A DNA stretch of 64,000 nucleotides from Aequorivita vitellina (GTDB lineage: Bacteria; Bacteroidota; Bacteroidia; Flavobacteriales; Flavobacteriaceae), in assembly GCF_022008365.1 (NCBI RefSeq), contig NZ_JAIRBA010000008.1, forward strand, positions 1 through 64,000, written 5' to 3'. Made by a program: the position numbers and the translations under genes. The stretch's first letter is position 1, and every line of letters begins with the position of its first letter. Under the pieces are notes generated by a model. The model was not told the DNA's origin and searched no databases. It saw only the letters and a program-made list of their open reading frames with translations. Shown here piece after piece: positions 47,586 to 57,131 of this stretch.

Positions 47586-49502
47586 CTATTCTGAAGTTAA
47601 AGATTCTACCGTTTCTTGAAGCACTTCCCAATCTTCCATTAGGTTTTTAAGCTTCTTTTTCTTCTCTTGGTATTTGTCAAAAAAGTGTGGTTTTGCAATG
47701 GTTTCTTCGTAATTAATAAGCAATTCAGTATCTATTGTTGCAATTTCCTTTTCTAAAGTTGAAATAGCGGCCTCTACATTACTTAATTTATTTTTGGCAG
47801 ATTTCAATTTCTTCTGAATTTCATACTCCTCGCCAGCCGTTCGTTTTACTTTTACTTCAGAAACAACGGTTCGCTTTTCCGCTTCTCGAAGATTTTGAAG
47901 ATTTCGCTGTTCAAGGAAATAATTAATATCTCCCAAATATTCCTTTATTTTATGGTCTCTAAACTCGTAAACCTTACCGGTTAAACCTTGCAAAAAATCA
48001 CGGTCGTGAGAGACCAATAACAAAGTACCTTCAAAGCTTTTTAATGCGTCTTTCAATACGTTTTTAGACTTAATATCTAAATGATTGGTAGGTTCGTCCA
48101 TCACCAAAACATTAAACGGTTGAAGCAATAATTTGGCAAGCGCCAACCTATTTCTTTCGCCACCGCTTAAAACTCGAACATATTTTTCTACATCATCACC
48201 ACGGAATAGGAAAGAGCCCAAAATATCGCGAACCCGGCTTCGGTTTTTTTCGTTAGCAGCGTCAATCATGGTGTCTAAAACAGTTTTGCTACCGTCTAAA
48301 TAATCTGCTTGATTTTGCGCAAAATATCCTATTTGTACATTGTGGCCGAGATTTACCTTTCCGCCGTGCTCTATTTCACCAACTATAATTTTCGCCAATG
48401 TAGATTTACCTTGTCCGTTTTGCCCCACAAAAGCAATTTTACTTTCCCTATCTACAACAAGATCTACTTGGTTTAAAACATTTTTATCGCCGTAACTTTT
48501 TGATATATTTTTAGCTTCAATCACCACTTTTCCAGGAGTAATTGAAACTGGAAAACGCAGTGTCATTACGCTATTATCATCTTCGTCAACCTCAATTCTA
48601 TCAATTTTATCCAGCTTTTTTATAAGCGACTGCGCCATTGTTGCCTTGCTGGCTTTGGCGCGAAATTTATCGATAAGTTTTTCAGTTTGCTCAATTTGTT
48701 TTTGCTGGTTTTTTTGCGAAGCCAATTGCTGTTCACGCAATTCATTGCGAAGTACTAAATACTGCGTATATGGTTTGTTGAAATCGTAAATCTTTCCCAG
48801 TGAAATTTCAATGGTTCGATTGGTAACGTTATCTAAAAACATTTTATCGTGCGAAACAATTACAACCGCACCCGCGTAGCTTTTTAAAAATTCCTCTAAC
48901 CAGAGTATTGACTCAATATCAAGATGGTTGGTAGGTTCATCGAGAAGCAAAATATCGTTATTTTGAAGTAATAATTTTGCAAGCTCAATACGCATGCGCC
49001 AACCGCCCGAAAAGGTTTCGGTGCGTTTACCAAATTCTGCTCTTTGAAAACCCAAACCTTGTAAAATACGTTCGGTTTCACCTTGATAGTTATAGCCGCC
49101 GTGAATTTCGTATTGATGTTGAACATCGTTTAAATCCACCATCAAATCGTGGTACCCATCACTTTCATAATCTGTGCGTTCTGCCAGTTGGGTATTTATT
49201 TCTTCAAGCTTTTTTTCAAGTTTTTTAATTTCGGTAAAAGCTTCGTACGATTCTTCTAAAACTGTTCGTCCTTTTACAAAATCAATATCTTGTTTTAGAA
49301 AGCCAATGGAGATTTCTTTATCGGTCGCAATTTGTCCCGTATCATATTCCTGTTCACCGGCTATAATTTTAAGCAAGGTAGATTTGCCCGCACCATTTTT
49401 ACCCACTAATCCCACCCGATCGCCGGGTTTTAATTGAAAGGTAATTTTTTCGAACAAATAGTCGCCTTGAAAGGAAACCGATAGGTTGTGAATATTAATC
49501 AT
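47586..49502 (-). CDS. ABC-F family ATPase (ribosome-associated)
   Basis: 638 residues, two ABC domains. Domain 1: Walker A LVGKNGAGKSTLLK, signature FSGGWRMRIELAKLL, Walker B LLLDEPTNHLDIES. Domain 2: AFVGQNGQGKSTLAK, LSGGERNRLALAKLL, VMDEPTNHLDIKS. A linker with KASKATMAQSLIKKLDKID and a C-terminal coiled coil (QKKLKSAKNKLSNVEAAISTL) are like the Uup/YheS-type translation factors. No transmembrane part. Role in resolving stalled ribosomes is inferred from the family. Confidence 0.95.
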   Translation of the reverse strand: MINIHNLSVSFQGDYLFEKITFQLKPGDRVGLVGKNGAGKSTLLKIIAGEQEYDTGQIATDKEISIGFLKQDIDFVKGRTVLEESYEAFTEIKKLEKKLEEINTQLAERTDYESDGYHDLMVDLNDVQHQYEIHGGYNYQGETERILQGLGFQRAEFGKRTETFSGGWRMRIELAKLLLQNNDILLLDEPTNHLDIESILWLEEFLKSYAGAVVIVSHDKMFLDNVTNRTIEISLGKIYDFNKPYTQYLVLRNELREQQLASQKNQQKQIEQTEKLIDKFRAKASKATMAQSLIKKLDKIDRIEVDEDDNSVMTLRFPVSITPGKVVIEAKNISKSYGDKNVLNQVDLVVDRESKIAFVGQNGQGKSTLAKIIVGEIEHGGKVNLGHNVQIGYFAQNQADYLDGSKTVLDTMIDAANEKNRSRVRDILGSFLFRGDDVEKYVRVLSGGERNRLALAKLLLQPFNVLVMDEPTNHLDIKSKNVLKDALKSFEGTLLLVSHDRDFLQGLTGKVYEFRDHKIKEYLGDINYFLEQRNLQNLREAEKRTVVSEVKVKRTAGEEYEIQKKLKSAKNKLSNVEAAISTLEKEIATIDTELLINYEETIAKPHFFDKYQEKKKKLKNLMEDWEVLQETVESLTSE

Positions 49503-49609
49503 TTTATAATTATGAATTCGGAATAATGGTTTACAGATTTCTAAAAATTACCCGGAATCACTATTTTTTTTTATTGTCCAGATAACTTCAAAATTCTTGC
49601 AAAGATGCT

Positions 49610-49617
49610 TATTTTTG
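49610..49617 (+). promoter_or_regulatory. -7 promoter element of the DUF983 gene
   Basis: TATTTTTG, a TAnnTTTG match, with start near 49622 and a ~16-base leader to ATG 49638; this argues against the upstream ATG at 49605. Confidence 0.55.
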
Positions 49618-49637
49618 CGGTGTTAAAAAAGCCTATA

Positions 49638-50030
49638 ATGCAATTCCTCAAAGGTTCTAAACTCTACAGTATTTTCACCGGCACATGCCCCGTATGCCAT
49701 AAGGGCGATATGTATTTGGAGCACAATCCGTACAAAGTTTCAAAAATCATGAAAATGCACGACACCTGCAGTCATTGCGAACAAAAGTTTAAAATAGAAC
49801 CGTCGTTTTATTTTGGAGCAATGTACGTTAGTTATGGTGTAGGTTGCGCCATTGCTATAGCTGCTTTTATTATTACCTACTTTATTATTGGGCTAGACAG
49901 AGATGTTACTTTTCTAATTATTATTTTATGTTTAATACTTTTGTATCCACCAATTGTAAGGATTTCCCGAAATATTTGGATTAATTTTTTCGTGGATTAC
50001 GACAAGAATAAAGCGAAACAACAATTTTAA
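49638..50030 (+). CDS. DUF983 family zinc-ribbon membrane protein
   Basis: 130 residues from ATG 49638 (MQFLKGSKLYSIF). Two Cys pairs near the N-terminus (GTCPVCHKG and DTCSHCEQK) form a zinc ribbon, followed by two membrane helices (YGVGCAIAIAAFIITYFII, VTFLIIILCLILLYPPIV). Function of DUF983 proteins is unknown; in other bacteria they sit with heme-copper oxidase assembly genes. It faces the FAD oxidoreductase gene convergently, one base apart. Confidence 0.88.
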   Translation: MQFLKGSKLYSIFTGTCPVCHKGDMYLEHNPYKVSKIMKMHDTCSHCEQKFKIEPSFYFGAMYVSYGVGCAIAIAAFIITYFIIGLDRDVTFLIIILCLILLYPPIVRISRNIWINFFVDYDKNKAKQQF

Positions 50031-50031
50031 T

Positions 50032-51075
50032 TTAAAGCATTCTTTGAATATCCATTTCTTTGGGAAGCGCTTCTTTATTTTCCAATGAGTTCAACAGTAT
50101 TTCAGCAAGCAAGGGTGCCATCAAAAAACCTCGCGATCCCAAACCGTTAAAAAATACCAAGTTCCGATTTTCTTTTAAACTTCCCAATATTGGTCGGTGG
50201 TCTTTGGTCGTAGGCCGCACGCCAGCGGTTTGCCCAATTACTTCAAAAGGGCAGTTTACAAATGTTTTTAATTTTGAAAGTATTTCGTTCTTTGCCAATT
50301 CGGTTGGAATATCGGTATAATCATCGCGGCTGTAAGTTGCGCCAACTTTATATACGTTTTTTCCAGCAGGAATTACGTAAAGCGAGCCTTTTAAAAGTGC
50401 ATCCAATTGCAATTCTGGTGCTTTAATTAGCACGTACTCTCCTTTATTACCTATAATCGCTTGCTCCGGAAAAAATGGATTTTCAATTGCTTTTGCGCCT
50501 TCTGCAAAAATTATTTTTGAAGCAGTAATGTTTTTATAATTAACACTGCTGTCTATATATTGTAATATTTCATATTGAAAATTTTCCGAAAGTAATAAAC
50601 CTGCTTCCTGCAAAAATTCGCGGTAGCCAGAAAGCAGCAGTTCCGTTTCAATATGTGCGGTGCCCAACACTTCGCCAAAACCGTAGGATGCTTTAATTGC
50701 TGTATTGGTGTTTTTTAAAAATTCTGAAGATAGAAATTGCCGTAAATCCTTTTTATCGCTAGCAACAGACCAATTGTTTTGTTCCTCCACGCTTTTGAAA
50801 ATTCTTAATACGGAAGTTTCAACAAATAGCTTCTTGTTTAGTTTTTTAGAAAGCTCGGTATAAAAGTTAACTGCTGCTGGGTAAAATAATGAAGCATTCC
50901 AAGCGGCTGTAAAGCGTTTTAACACTGTTGGATTAAAAACCCCTCCCGACTTTGCCGTTGCGCCTTTACGACCGCTGTCAATCGCTATAAAAGTTTTGTT
51001 TTGCTTTTGAAGTTGTTCGCACAGACTTATACCGGCTATGCCGAGTCCCACAATAATATAATCTACCTTCTTCAT
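50032..51075 (-). CDS. FAD-dependent oxidoreductase (DAO family)
   Basis: 347 residues. The FAD-binding motif YIIVGLGIAGISLCEQL begins at residue 6. The substrate domain includes GGVFNPTVLKRFT and the C-terminal HRPILG plus FNGLGSRGFLMAPLLAE, as in D-amino-acid-oxidase/glycine-oxidase-type proteins such as ThiO and MnmC C-terminal domain. It lacks a membrane segment. Substrate uncertain; a tRNA-modification role (MnmC2-like) is one option. Single gene. Confidence 0.9.
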   Translation of the reverse strand: MKKVDYIIVGLGIAGISLCEQLQKQNKTFIAIDSGRKGATAKSGGVFNPTVLKRFTAAWNASLFYPAAVNFYTELSKKLNKKLFVETSVLRIFKSVEEQNNWSVASDKKDLRQFLSSEFLKNTNTAIKASYGFGEVLGTAHIETELLLSGYREFLQEAGLLLSENFQYEILQYIDSSVNYKNITASKIIFAEGAKAIENPFFPEQAIIGNKGEYVLIKAPELQLDALLKGSLYVIPAGKNVYKVGATYSRDDYTDIPTELAKNEILSKLKTFVNCPFEVIGQTAGVRPTTKDHRPILGSLKENRNLVFFNGLGSRGFLMAPLLAEILLNSLENKEALPKEMDIQRML

Positions 51076-51142
51076 TTCTAAAATTATATTTTCAAAAAGC
51101 TACTTTCACGATATTTGAAAAAATTAAACATTTGGCGCAACT

Positions 51143-51183
51143 AAAAAACCCTTCAATTTCCAATATAGAATTTGAAGGGTTTA
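51143..51183 (-). terminator. Intrinsic terminator of the gld operon
   Basis: On the minus strand AAACCCTTCAAATTC pairs with GAAATTGAAGGGTTT (one mismatch) followed by a T-run. It lies 23 bases after the gldN stop and closes the operon. Confidence 0.88.
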
Positions 51184-51205
51184 AATTATAAAACTATGGT
51201 ATTAT

Positions 51206-52105
51206 TTAATAGTTCCACAAATCGATTTCAATATTACGAATTTGTTCTTTGATTCTATCAGATTCTAACAATTGCATAAGAGCGTTGTCGCTAATGTAAT
51301 CATCTACGCCTCTATCGCCATAAACGTTATCTTCTTTATAAATAACAGCATGAAAGCGTCTGGAATTTAACAAATGATCGTAAGAGATTGGTTGCGAAGT
51401 ATTTTTACGGTTAAAGGCTTTTGCTTCGTGTAAAACTTCACGAGCTCCTGGAAACCACACCCAAAAAAGTTCAACTTTGGAATCAACTCCATCTTCAGGA
51501 AAAGCTTTGGAACGCGCTTCGTTAGCGACTGGGCAGATACCGAGCATACGGTATTTTAATTCGCCTTGACGCTTGTCTAAGTACCAATACCCTCTAATGT
51601 GCCACGCTTCAATATCGCCGGCGTCGAGCGAAAAACGTCTTACATATTGTGGGTCTACTATCCCTTCGGCGTTATATTGCTCTATACCTAAATCTGTAGT
51701 GTCACTATAAACTAAAGATGCTTCAATATCTTGTAACGTTCTTTTTTCGGTAAAATACGAATCTGCATATACACCATCAATTTTTCCATTTTTAATGTTC
51801 TTCACCAAAACATCGTATAAGGAACGTCTATCAGAACCAATATTGTTTGTATCTATGGGATAATACAGTGGAAAATTAACACGCTCATCAAGATCGATAA
51901 TTTCCCAGGTAGTTTTAGACCACAACACATCTCGTTCGTCTGTGTACCCATAAGGCAGGGGTTTATCATTGTCATAAGCAATTTGCGATTCTGTTTTTTT
52001 GCCTATATCTTCAGGGGTTTTGGCATTTAGAATGTTTACCTGTGCCGAAGCACTAGCGGCCATTCCGAGACCAAAAACACATAAAACAACATTTTTCAAA
52101 TTCAT
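51206..52105 (-). CDS. gldN: Type IX secretion/gliding protein GldN
   Basis: Periplasmic ring component that works with GldK at the outer membrane. 299 residues, signal peptide MNLKNVVLCVFGLGMAASASAQ, then the family core: ERDVLWSKTTWEIIDLDERVN, NGKIDGVYADSYF, AWHIRGYWYLDKRQGELKYR, FWVWFPGAREVLHEA. Last gene of the operon gldK-gldL-gldM-gldN; it follows gldM by 26 bp and precedes a terminator. Confidence 0.97.
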   Translation of the reverse strand: MNLKNVVLCVFGLGMAASASAQVNILNAKTPEDIGKKTESQIAYDNDKPLPYGYTDERDVLWSKTTWEIIDLDERVNFPLYYPIDTNNIGSDRRSLYDVLVKNIKNGKIDGVYADSYFTEKRTLQDIEASLVYSDTTDLGIEQYNAEGIVDPQYVRRFSLDAGDIEAWHIRGYWYLDKRQGELKYRMLGICPVANEARSKAFPEDGVDSKVELFWVWFPGAREVLHEAKAFNRKNTSQPISYDHLLNSRRFHAVIYKEDNVYGDRGVDDYISDNALMQLLESDRIKEQIRNIEIDLWNY

Positions 52106-52131
52106 ACCTATAGGGTTTTTAATACTAAATA

Positions 52132-53706
52132 TTAGTTTGTCAATTCAATAATTACAGGTGAAGTTTTCTTAAGAACTACACTACTACCTGAAACTTTCGC
52201 GTTGATATCAAAAATTTGAACGGTTTCGCCTCGTCCAGCTCTTCTTAAAGCTCCTTTGGCGGCTGCGTCTAACTTTGTTCCGTTCACACGAACCGTGGGT
52301 TGCCCAGAAACTTTAAAGCTAAATCCTGTTACGTTTAGATTTACATCAAAGTCAAAATCTGGCAGTACAGCAGATACTGATGAAATTTCAAGTCCGCCAC
52401 GTTCCATTCTCACGATTCCTGTTTCCCCGCGAATTGCACCAACTGGTGGTGGAATATCTTTAATACGAAATTCAGATTTAGAGCCTACTGGCTTTCCGTC
52501 TGGCAACGTACCATTTGCAGATATAGTAACTGTTCTTCCAGATCCTGGACGCATTACATACTTACTACCCGAAACTCTAGAAAGACCAGGTGCGGAAGCA
52601 TTTACTTTATTGTCTGGAATTCCAGGAATAGAAACCGTCATTGGATTATCTACCCCGCGATAAACTACATTCATTTTATCTGCAGCAATTACAGCCGAAT
52701 TAGGCATAGAGATGGTAGCAAAAGAGCGATCTACCGCTACTTCTGTTTCTTCGCCGCCTTCACCGTAATACAAGAAACCTTCAATTTTATGATCTCCTGG
52801 TGAACCAGCACTTACATTTAACTTCACTTTTCCACCTTCAAAAGTATAATCTGTACCTTCAACAAGTTTTCTTCCGTCTAACGTAAGTTCAGCTCTTTTT
52901 GGTTTTGTACTTTCATCCGTACGACCTAATACAATACTTCCATCAAAATTTTCACCAGCATAATACGCAGACTTTGATGTTTCTAATAAGGTTGAGTAGT
53001 TACTAAAAGATAATGCTGCTGCTTGTTGGCCGGCTAGCATTCTTTGTAATACTTCACTTTTTGTAGATTTAACATCTGCTTGTATCTGCGTAAGTTTAGT
53101 TAAAGAAGCTACTAATGGAAATCCTTCGTAGTTATAATTTAACCATTTTACTTTTTTACCGTTTCTATTGGTTTCTTCTTCAGTAGAGAAGTTAGTTTCG
53201 ATAGATTTTTTAATTTCTTCGATACCAGCAACATTTGCCAATGCCGGATCAGACAATATAGCAATCATTTCGGTACGATAGGCATCCATTTTGTCTATAA
53301 ATTCTTGTCCACCTTCTTTGTACTTATCTCCTCTAAAAAACAGATTGTTAAAAAAATCTGCCTTATCCATTACTTCGTAATCTGTTGGGTCTTCAACTTT
53401 TTCCATTGAAGCCGTTTTAAGCGAAGCTAAATAAGTGTCTAATTCATCAGAAATCTGGGAAATTTCTCTTGCTTTTGCCTCAACCGCAGCGTATTGCCCT
53501 GGCTCATCGGCCGCTTTAACAGCCAACCCTTCCATAAAAGCTTGGTTGCGCTGTGTTGTTGCCACGTTTGCGTCTGATATTTTTTCGTTTAATAGTCCAA
53601 AAGCCGATAATACTTCTTTAGACATGTTAAGTGCAAGCATTGCAATGAAAACCAGATACATCAGGTTAATCATTCGTTGCCTTGGGGATAGTTTTCCTCC
53701 TGCCAT
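52132..53706 (-). CDS. gldM: Type IX secretion/gliding motor protein GldM
   Basis: Inner-membrane partner of GldL that spans the periplasm and transmits motion. 524 residues, one N-terminal membrane helix (MINLMYLVFIAMLALNMSKEVLSAF), then a helical first domain (LNEKISDANVATTQRN) and tandem beta domains (D2-D4) containing AERDGRKLVEG-type strands and the C-terminal VSGQPTVRVNGTKLDAA. Length and order match GldM of Flavobacterium (about 510-530). The helix is where protons flow with GldL. It is read between gldL (44 bp gap) and gldN. Confidence 0.97.
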   Translation of the reverse strand: MAGGKLSPRQRMINLMYLVFIAMLALNMSKEVLSAFGLLNEKISDANVATTQRNQAFMEGLAVKAADEPGQYAAVEAKAREISQISDELDTYLASLKTASMEKVEDPTDYEVMDKADFFNNLFFRGDKYKEGGQEFIDKMDAYRTEMIAILSDPALANVAGIEEIKKSIETNFSTEEETNRNGKKVKWLNYNYEGFPLVASLTKLTQIQADVKSTKSEVLQRMLAGQQAAALSFSNYSTLLETSKSAYYAGENFDGSIVLGRTDESTKPKRAELTLDGRKLVEGTDYTFEGGKVKLNVSAGSPGDHKIEGFLYYGEGGEETEVAVDRSFATISMPNSAVIAADKMNVVYRGVDNPMTVSIPGIPDNKVNASAPGLSRVSGSKYVMRPGSGRTVTISANGTLPDGKPVGSKSEFRIKDIPPPVGAIRGETGIVRMERGGLEISSVSAVLPDFDFDVNLNVTGFSFKVSGQPTVRVNGTKLDAAAKGALRRAGRGETVQIFDINAKVSGSSVVLKKTSPVIIELTN

Positions 53707-53750
53707 TTTTATTCTTTTTTAAAGATTAATAATTAAGGTGAAGACCTATC

Positions 53751-54416
53751 TTAGTTTTTAGTACTCATTGCAGAAAGCATACCTCCGTAAACACCATTCA
53801 ATGAAGAAAGGTTAGTAGCTAAGTGCTGCATTTGTTGTTTAAGCTGTTCGGCATTTTCTGCCACTTGTTCGTTTGCTTCTGCTTGACGGCTTGTAGATTC
53901 TATTTGAACTTTGTACAAGCTATTTAATGAGTCCATTTGTGCTGCAGCAAGCGCCATTTCTTCGCTGTATTTTTTGGTAGAGCTCATAGCTTCGGCAGTT
54001 GGTGCGATACTCTTAGCAGCACCTTCAAAAGAACGAATGCTGGTAGTAAGACTGTTCATTAATTCTGAATCGATTCGTGCATCTTTAAGCATATCGTCTA
54101 GTTTTTTAGACAAAAGCCCTTGAGCGTCTTCTGGTTCTTTACCCACAGTTTTTCTGGTTCCGGCTGCTCCGCCAGCTAATTCTGGATAAACCAATGACCA
54201 ATCTAAATCGTCATCTACAGGTTCAAAGGCAGAAATAGCAAAAATAATTGCTTCCGTAATAAGACCGATTGCCAATAATAGACCTCCGTCAAGGTTAAAA
54301 ACGCCAAGGTTTACTTCCCAGTGAAGAATTTTGAAAAGCGCTCCTAAAATTACAACGGATGCTCCAAGGCCATAAGCCATATTAAATAATTTCTTTGATG
54401 ATTTTGATTGTGCCAT
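53751..54416 (-). CDS. gldL: Type IX secretion/gliding motor protein GldL
   Basis: 221 residues. Two N-terminal membrane helices (GLGASVVILGALFKILHW and LLLAIGLITEAIIFAISAF), containing the Glu residue used in proton conduction in the family (E in LITEAIIF), then a long cytoplasmic coiled region (MLKDARIDSELMNSLTTSIRS, EQVAENAEQLKQQMQHL). Forms the 5:2 motor with GldM. Start fixed by the family N-terminus MAQSKSSKKLFN. Second gene of the operon. Confidence 0.97.
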   Translation of the reverse strand: MAQSKSSKKLFNMAYGLGASVVILGALFKILHWEVNLGVFNLDGGLLLAIGLITEAIIFAISAFEPVDDDLDWSLVYPELAGGAAGTRKTVGKEPEDAQGLLSKKLDDMLKDARIDSELMNSLTTSIRSFEGAAKSIAPTAEAMSSTKKYSEEMALAAAQMDSLNSLYKVQIESTSRQAEANEQVAENAEQLKQQMQHLATNLSSLNGVYGGMLSAMSTKN

Positions 54417-54479
54417 AATGCTTAATTTTTAATTGAGAGTTTTTAGTTAAGGTTGATAGAGTTTAGTAAATATGGGGTA

Positions 54480-55853
54480 TTAGCGTGCGTCGCCAAAGTT
54501 TTGATTTAAAACAACGTCTGTGCCCATGTAATCCTGTACAGTTCGGAAACCAATATAACTTCTGGCTGAATCTGCATATTCATAATCGCGGGTGCTTACT
54601 TGAAGAAAATAAGCTACGTCTTTCCAAGATCCACCACGTACTACTTTTCGCATATTATCATCGTCATTAACATTCGGATTCATAGTTGAGCTAAAGTCAT
54701 AAGAGGCGGGGTCATATGATGATGCTACCCATTCGGCCACATTTCCAGACATATTGTATAGATTAAAATCATTTGGCTCGTAACTTTTAGCTTCTACTGT
54801 GTACAATGCCTGATCGGCCGCATAATCGCCACGCAAAGGTTTAAAGTTGGCCATAAAACAACCACGGTCATTCTTGGCATATGGTCCACCCCAAGGATAG
54901 GTAGCAGATTCAAGACCGCCGCGAGCTGCATATTCCCATTCCGCTTCGCCCGGAAGACGGAAAGAGTTTACGAAATTTTTATTTTTAGATTTTTGGTATG
55001 CGTTTTTATACAAAGTTCTCCAAGCGGTAAACGCTTTTGCTTGTTTCCAGCTTACACCAACTACAGGGTAATCGCCATAAGCTTGGTGCCAAAAGTAATC
55101 GTTGTGCATTGGCTCATTGTAAGAATAATTGAAATCCTTAATCCATACAGTAGTATCTGGATATATATTCAACTCTTCTTTTTTAATGAAATCTTTTCTT
55201 CGCTTGCTTTTATCTCTTGCTGCAGCTTGAATATCCATATAAGTGTATTGGAATTTCAGTTTGCTAACATCAATTGTACGCTGGCCGTTATACGATTCTT
55301 CAATTGGAATGTACATTGTATCCATTACTTCAGAATAGTATTCGTCTGGGTATTCAGAAGTATCCCAGATAATATCTATATTATCGTTCAACTTTCTTCC
55401 GGCGTAGTAATCTTCACCCATACCGAAGTAATTATCGTACATATATTGCTGGTACGGCGTCATTTCTTCATTTTCTTGATCAACGAAAGCAAATTCACCA
55501 ATTCCGCCATCGCCAGGAGTTGCTCCAACCATGTCTGCTTGAATTGCAAGTCGTAATCTTACAGTGGAATCTCGTACCCAATTAACAAATTGGCGGTATT
55601 CTGAATTAGTAATTTCAGTTTCATCCATATAGAATGAGCGAACGGTAACGGTTTTTGTTGGCGCATCATTCACGGCGACGAAATCGTCGTCACTCTTACC
55701 CATAATGAAGGATCCACCGGGGATAAGCGTCATGCCATAGGGTTTTTGAGGATACCATTTTTTACCTTTTACCCCAACCAATTCGCCTCGGTCTCCAGAG
55801 TTACAACTGAACAAAAAGGCAACGATCGCAGTTAATGCAATAAACTTCTTCAT
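54480..55853 (-). CDS. gldK: Type IX secretion/gliding lipoprotein GldK
   Basis: 457 residues from ATG 55853 (MKKFIALTAIVAFLFSC, lipobox LFSC); the longer frame to 55910 precedes the signal. Formylglycine-generating-enzyme-like fold: GGSFIMGKSDDD, the SWKQAKAFTAWR segment, FRLPGEAEWEYAARGG, NVAEWVASSYD and VVRGGSWKD. The catalytic cysteines of true FGE are absent, as in all GldK. It sits in the outer membrane with GldN. First gene of the operon; the spacer upstream (55854-55967) has no recognised -7 box. Confidence 0.96.
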   Translation of the reverse strand: MKKFIALTAIVAFLFSCNSGDRGELVGVKGKKWYPQKPYGMTLIPGGSFIMGKSDDDFVAVNDAPTKTVTVRSFYMDETEITNSEYRQFVNWVRDSTVRLRLAIQADMVGATPGDGGIGEFAFVDQENEEMTPYQQYMYDNYFGMGEDYYAGRKLNDNIDIIWDTSEYPDEYYSEVMDTMYIPIEESYNGQRTIDVSKLKFQYTYMDIQAAARDKSKRRKDFIKKEELNIYPDTTVWIKDFNYSYNEPMHNDYFWHQAYGDYPVVGVSWKQAKAFTAWRTLYKNAYQKSKNKNFVNSFRLPGEAEWEYAARGGLESATYPWGGPYAKNDRGCFMANFKPLRGDYAADQALYTVEAKSYEPNDFNLYNMSGNVAEWVASSYDPASYDFSSTMNPNVNDDDNMRKVVRGGSWKDVAYFLQVSTRDYEYADSARSYIGFRTVQDYMGTDVVLNQNFGDAR

Positions 55854-55967
55854 AGGTATTTTGGTTAAATTTTGAGATTCAAGGGCGTAAACGTATCTAT
55901 AAAAATCCAAAAAAACAATTTTTTTTTTGAAAATCCATCAACCCCTAATTTTACTTGTTTACTTAGG

Positions 55968-57131
55968 TTATACTTCATTTTTGTACCGGGCTTTCAACCA
56001 CCTTTCAGGAATTTCCTGATTACATGCACCCAAATATTCGCCATAAGTGCAAGGTAATAACGCACGGCTTTTTAATTTATTATTAACATTTGAAATAAAT
56101 GGCAAAACAATCCACCATCTTTCAGTTTTATTGCTTTTTTTAAATTCTAATATTTCATCTTCAACTGGTACTTTATAGGTAGTGAAGCGGGTTTCATCAT
56201 CAAAATCTCCATCATCTACTCTAAAGTTATACCCCTCAATAAAATACCAAAATATTTGCGCCACCAGCATTGCGCCGCTCTTACTTTCAATAGAATTGCT
56301 CAATTCGTAAACACCGAAAGATTTTACTTTATTACTAATTCCGGCATAACGCGAAATAGCACAAATTTCGCGACCATCAAAGCCATTTGGGCTGTCGTTA
56401 TTTTTATAACTTAATTCTGAACTTTTTATTGCAGTAACATCTAAGGTTACCATATCTGCATCGCGCATAATGGGCTCTACTGTCGTTAAATCGGACGTAA
56501 TTTCGCCTAAGCGAAAGGCATCAAAAAAAAGTTTGTCCATTAATGCAATTTCTTGGGGCGCATTAAAAAACGATTGATACCCAACCGCACTATAATTAAA
56601 AAGATTGTAGGGTTGATCTACCACCATTTTTCCTACATACGATTTATTTGAGATTGGCAATTCAGCATTTCCTAGGTCAAAACGGTTGTCTATGTTTACC
56701 ACGTTCACCATCGCTCCCAAGCCGTCGTACCCGCGGTATTGTGCGTAGGCAAGGTCCTGTCCACCACCAAGTACCAATGGCACGATATTCTTTTTTAAAA
56801 GTGCAGCTATTACTTCTTTTGTAGCAAAACGTGTGTCTTCTATTGTTGCGCCTTTTTCAATATCGCCGAGGTCTATTATTTTATAATTCCAATTACCGGG
56901 GTAAAGAGAATACAATGCTTTTCGGTATGGGTCAAAAGATATCTCTTCTCCCATATAATCTACATCGCCGCGGTTTTCTTTTATTCCAAGAACTGCAAAC
57001 TTTACATTGTTTAAGTCTGGCAATTCTTCTTTCTTAGCGTGAACTTCAATTTGTTTGCCCAAGGTTCCAAGCGGTAAAATTTCCCGATGAGCCAAGACTT
57101 TATTTGTAACTGGAGATAAAAAGGCTATCAT
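55968..57131 (-). CDS. Arginase/formimidoylglutamase-fold protein, catalytic site degenerate
   Basis: 387 residues. The ureohydrolase fold is recognisable: FAVLGIKENRGDVDYMG, VPLVLGGGQDLAYAQYRGYD, VVNIDNRFDLGN and TLDVTAIKSSEL. In true enzymes these carry GGxH, DxHxD and DxD metal ligands; here the His is Gln (GGGQD), the second has NIDNRFD and the third LDVTAI, so manganese binding looks lost. Its ATG overlaps the topA stop by one base (TAATG), and gldK follows in the same direction after 114 bp. The neighbourhood with gldK-N is widespread in Flavobacteriia as I recall; a role in type IX secretion is a hypothesis. Confidence 0.85.
   Translation of the reverse strand: MIAFLSPVTNKVLAHREILPLGTLGKQIEVHAKKEELPDLNNVKFAVLGIKENRGDVDYMGEEISFDPYRKALYSLYPGNWNYKIIDLGDIEKGATIEDTRFATKEVIAALLKKNIVPLVLGGGQDLAYAQYRGYDGLGAMVNVVNIDNRFDLGNAELPISNKSYVGKMVVDQPYNLFNYSAVGYQSFFNAPQEIALMDKLFFDAFRLGEITSDLTTVEPIMRDADMVTLDVTAIKSSELSYKNNDSPNGFDGREICAISRYAGISNKVKSFGVYELSNSIESKSGAMLVAQIFWYFIEGYNFRVDDGDFDDETRFTTYKVPVEDEILEFKKSNKTERWWIVLPFISNVNNKLKSRALLPCTYGEYLGACNQEIPERWLKARYKNEV

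Noticed and set aside
54993-55556. 187-residue plus-strand frame inside gldK
   Set aside because: It is antisense to a well-conserved gldK reading frame and rich in hydrophobic residues typical of shadow frames in low-GC DNA.
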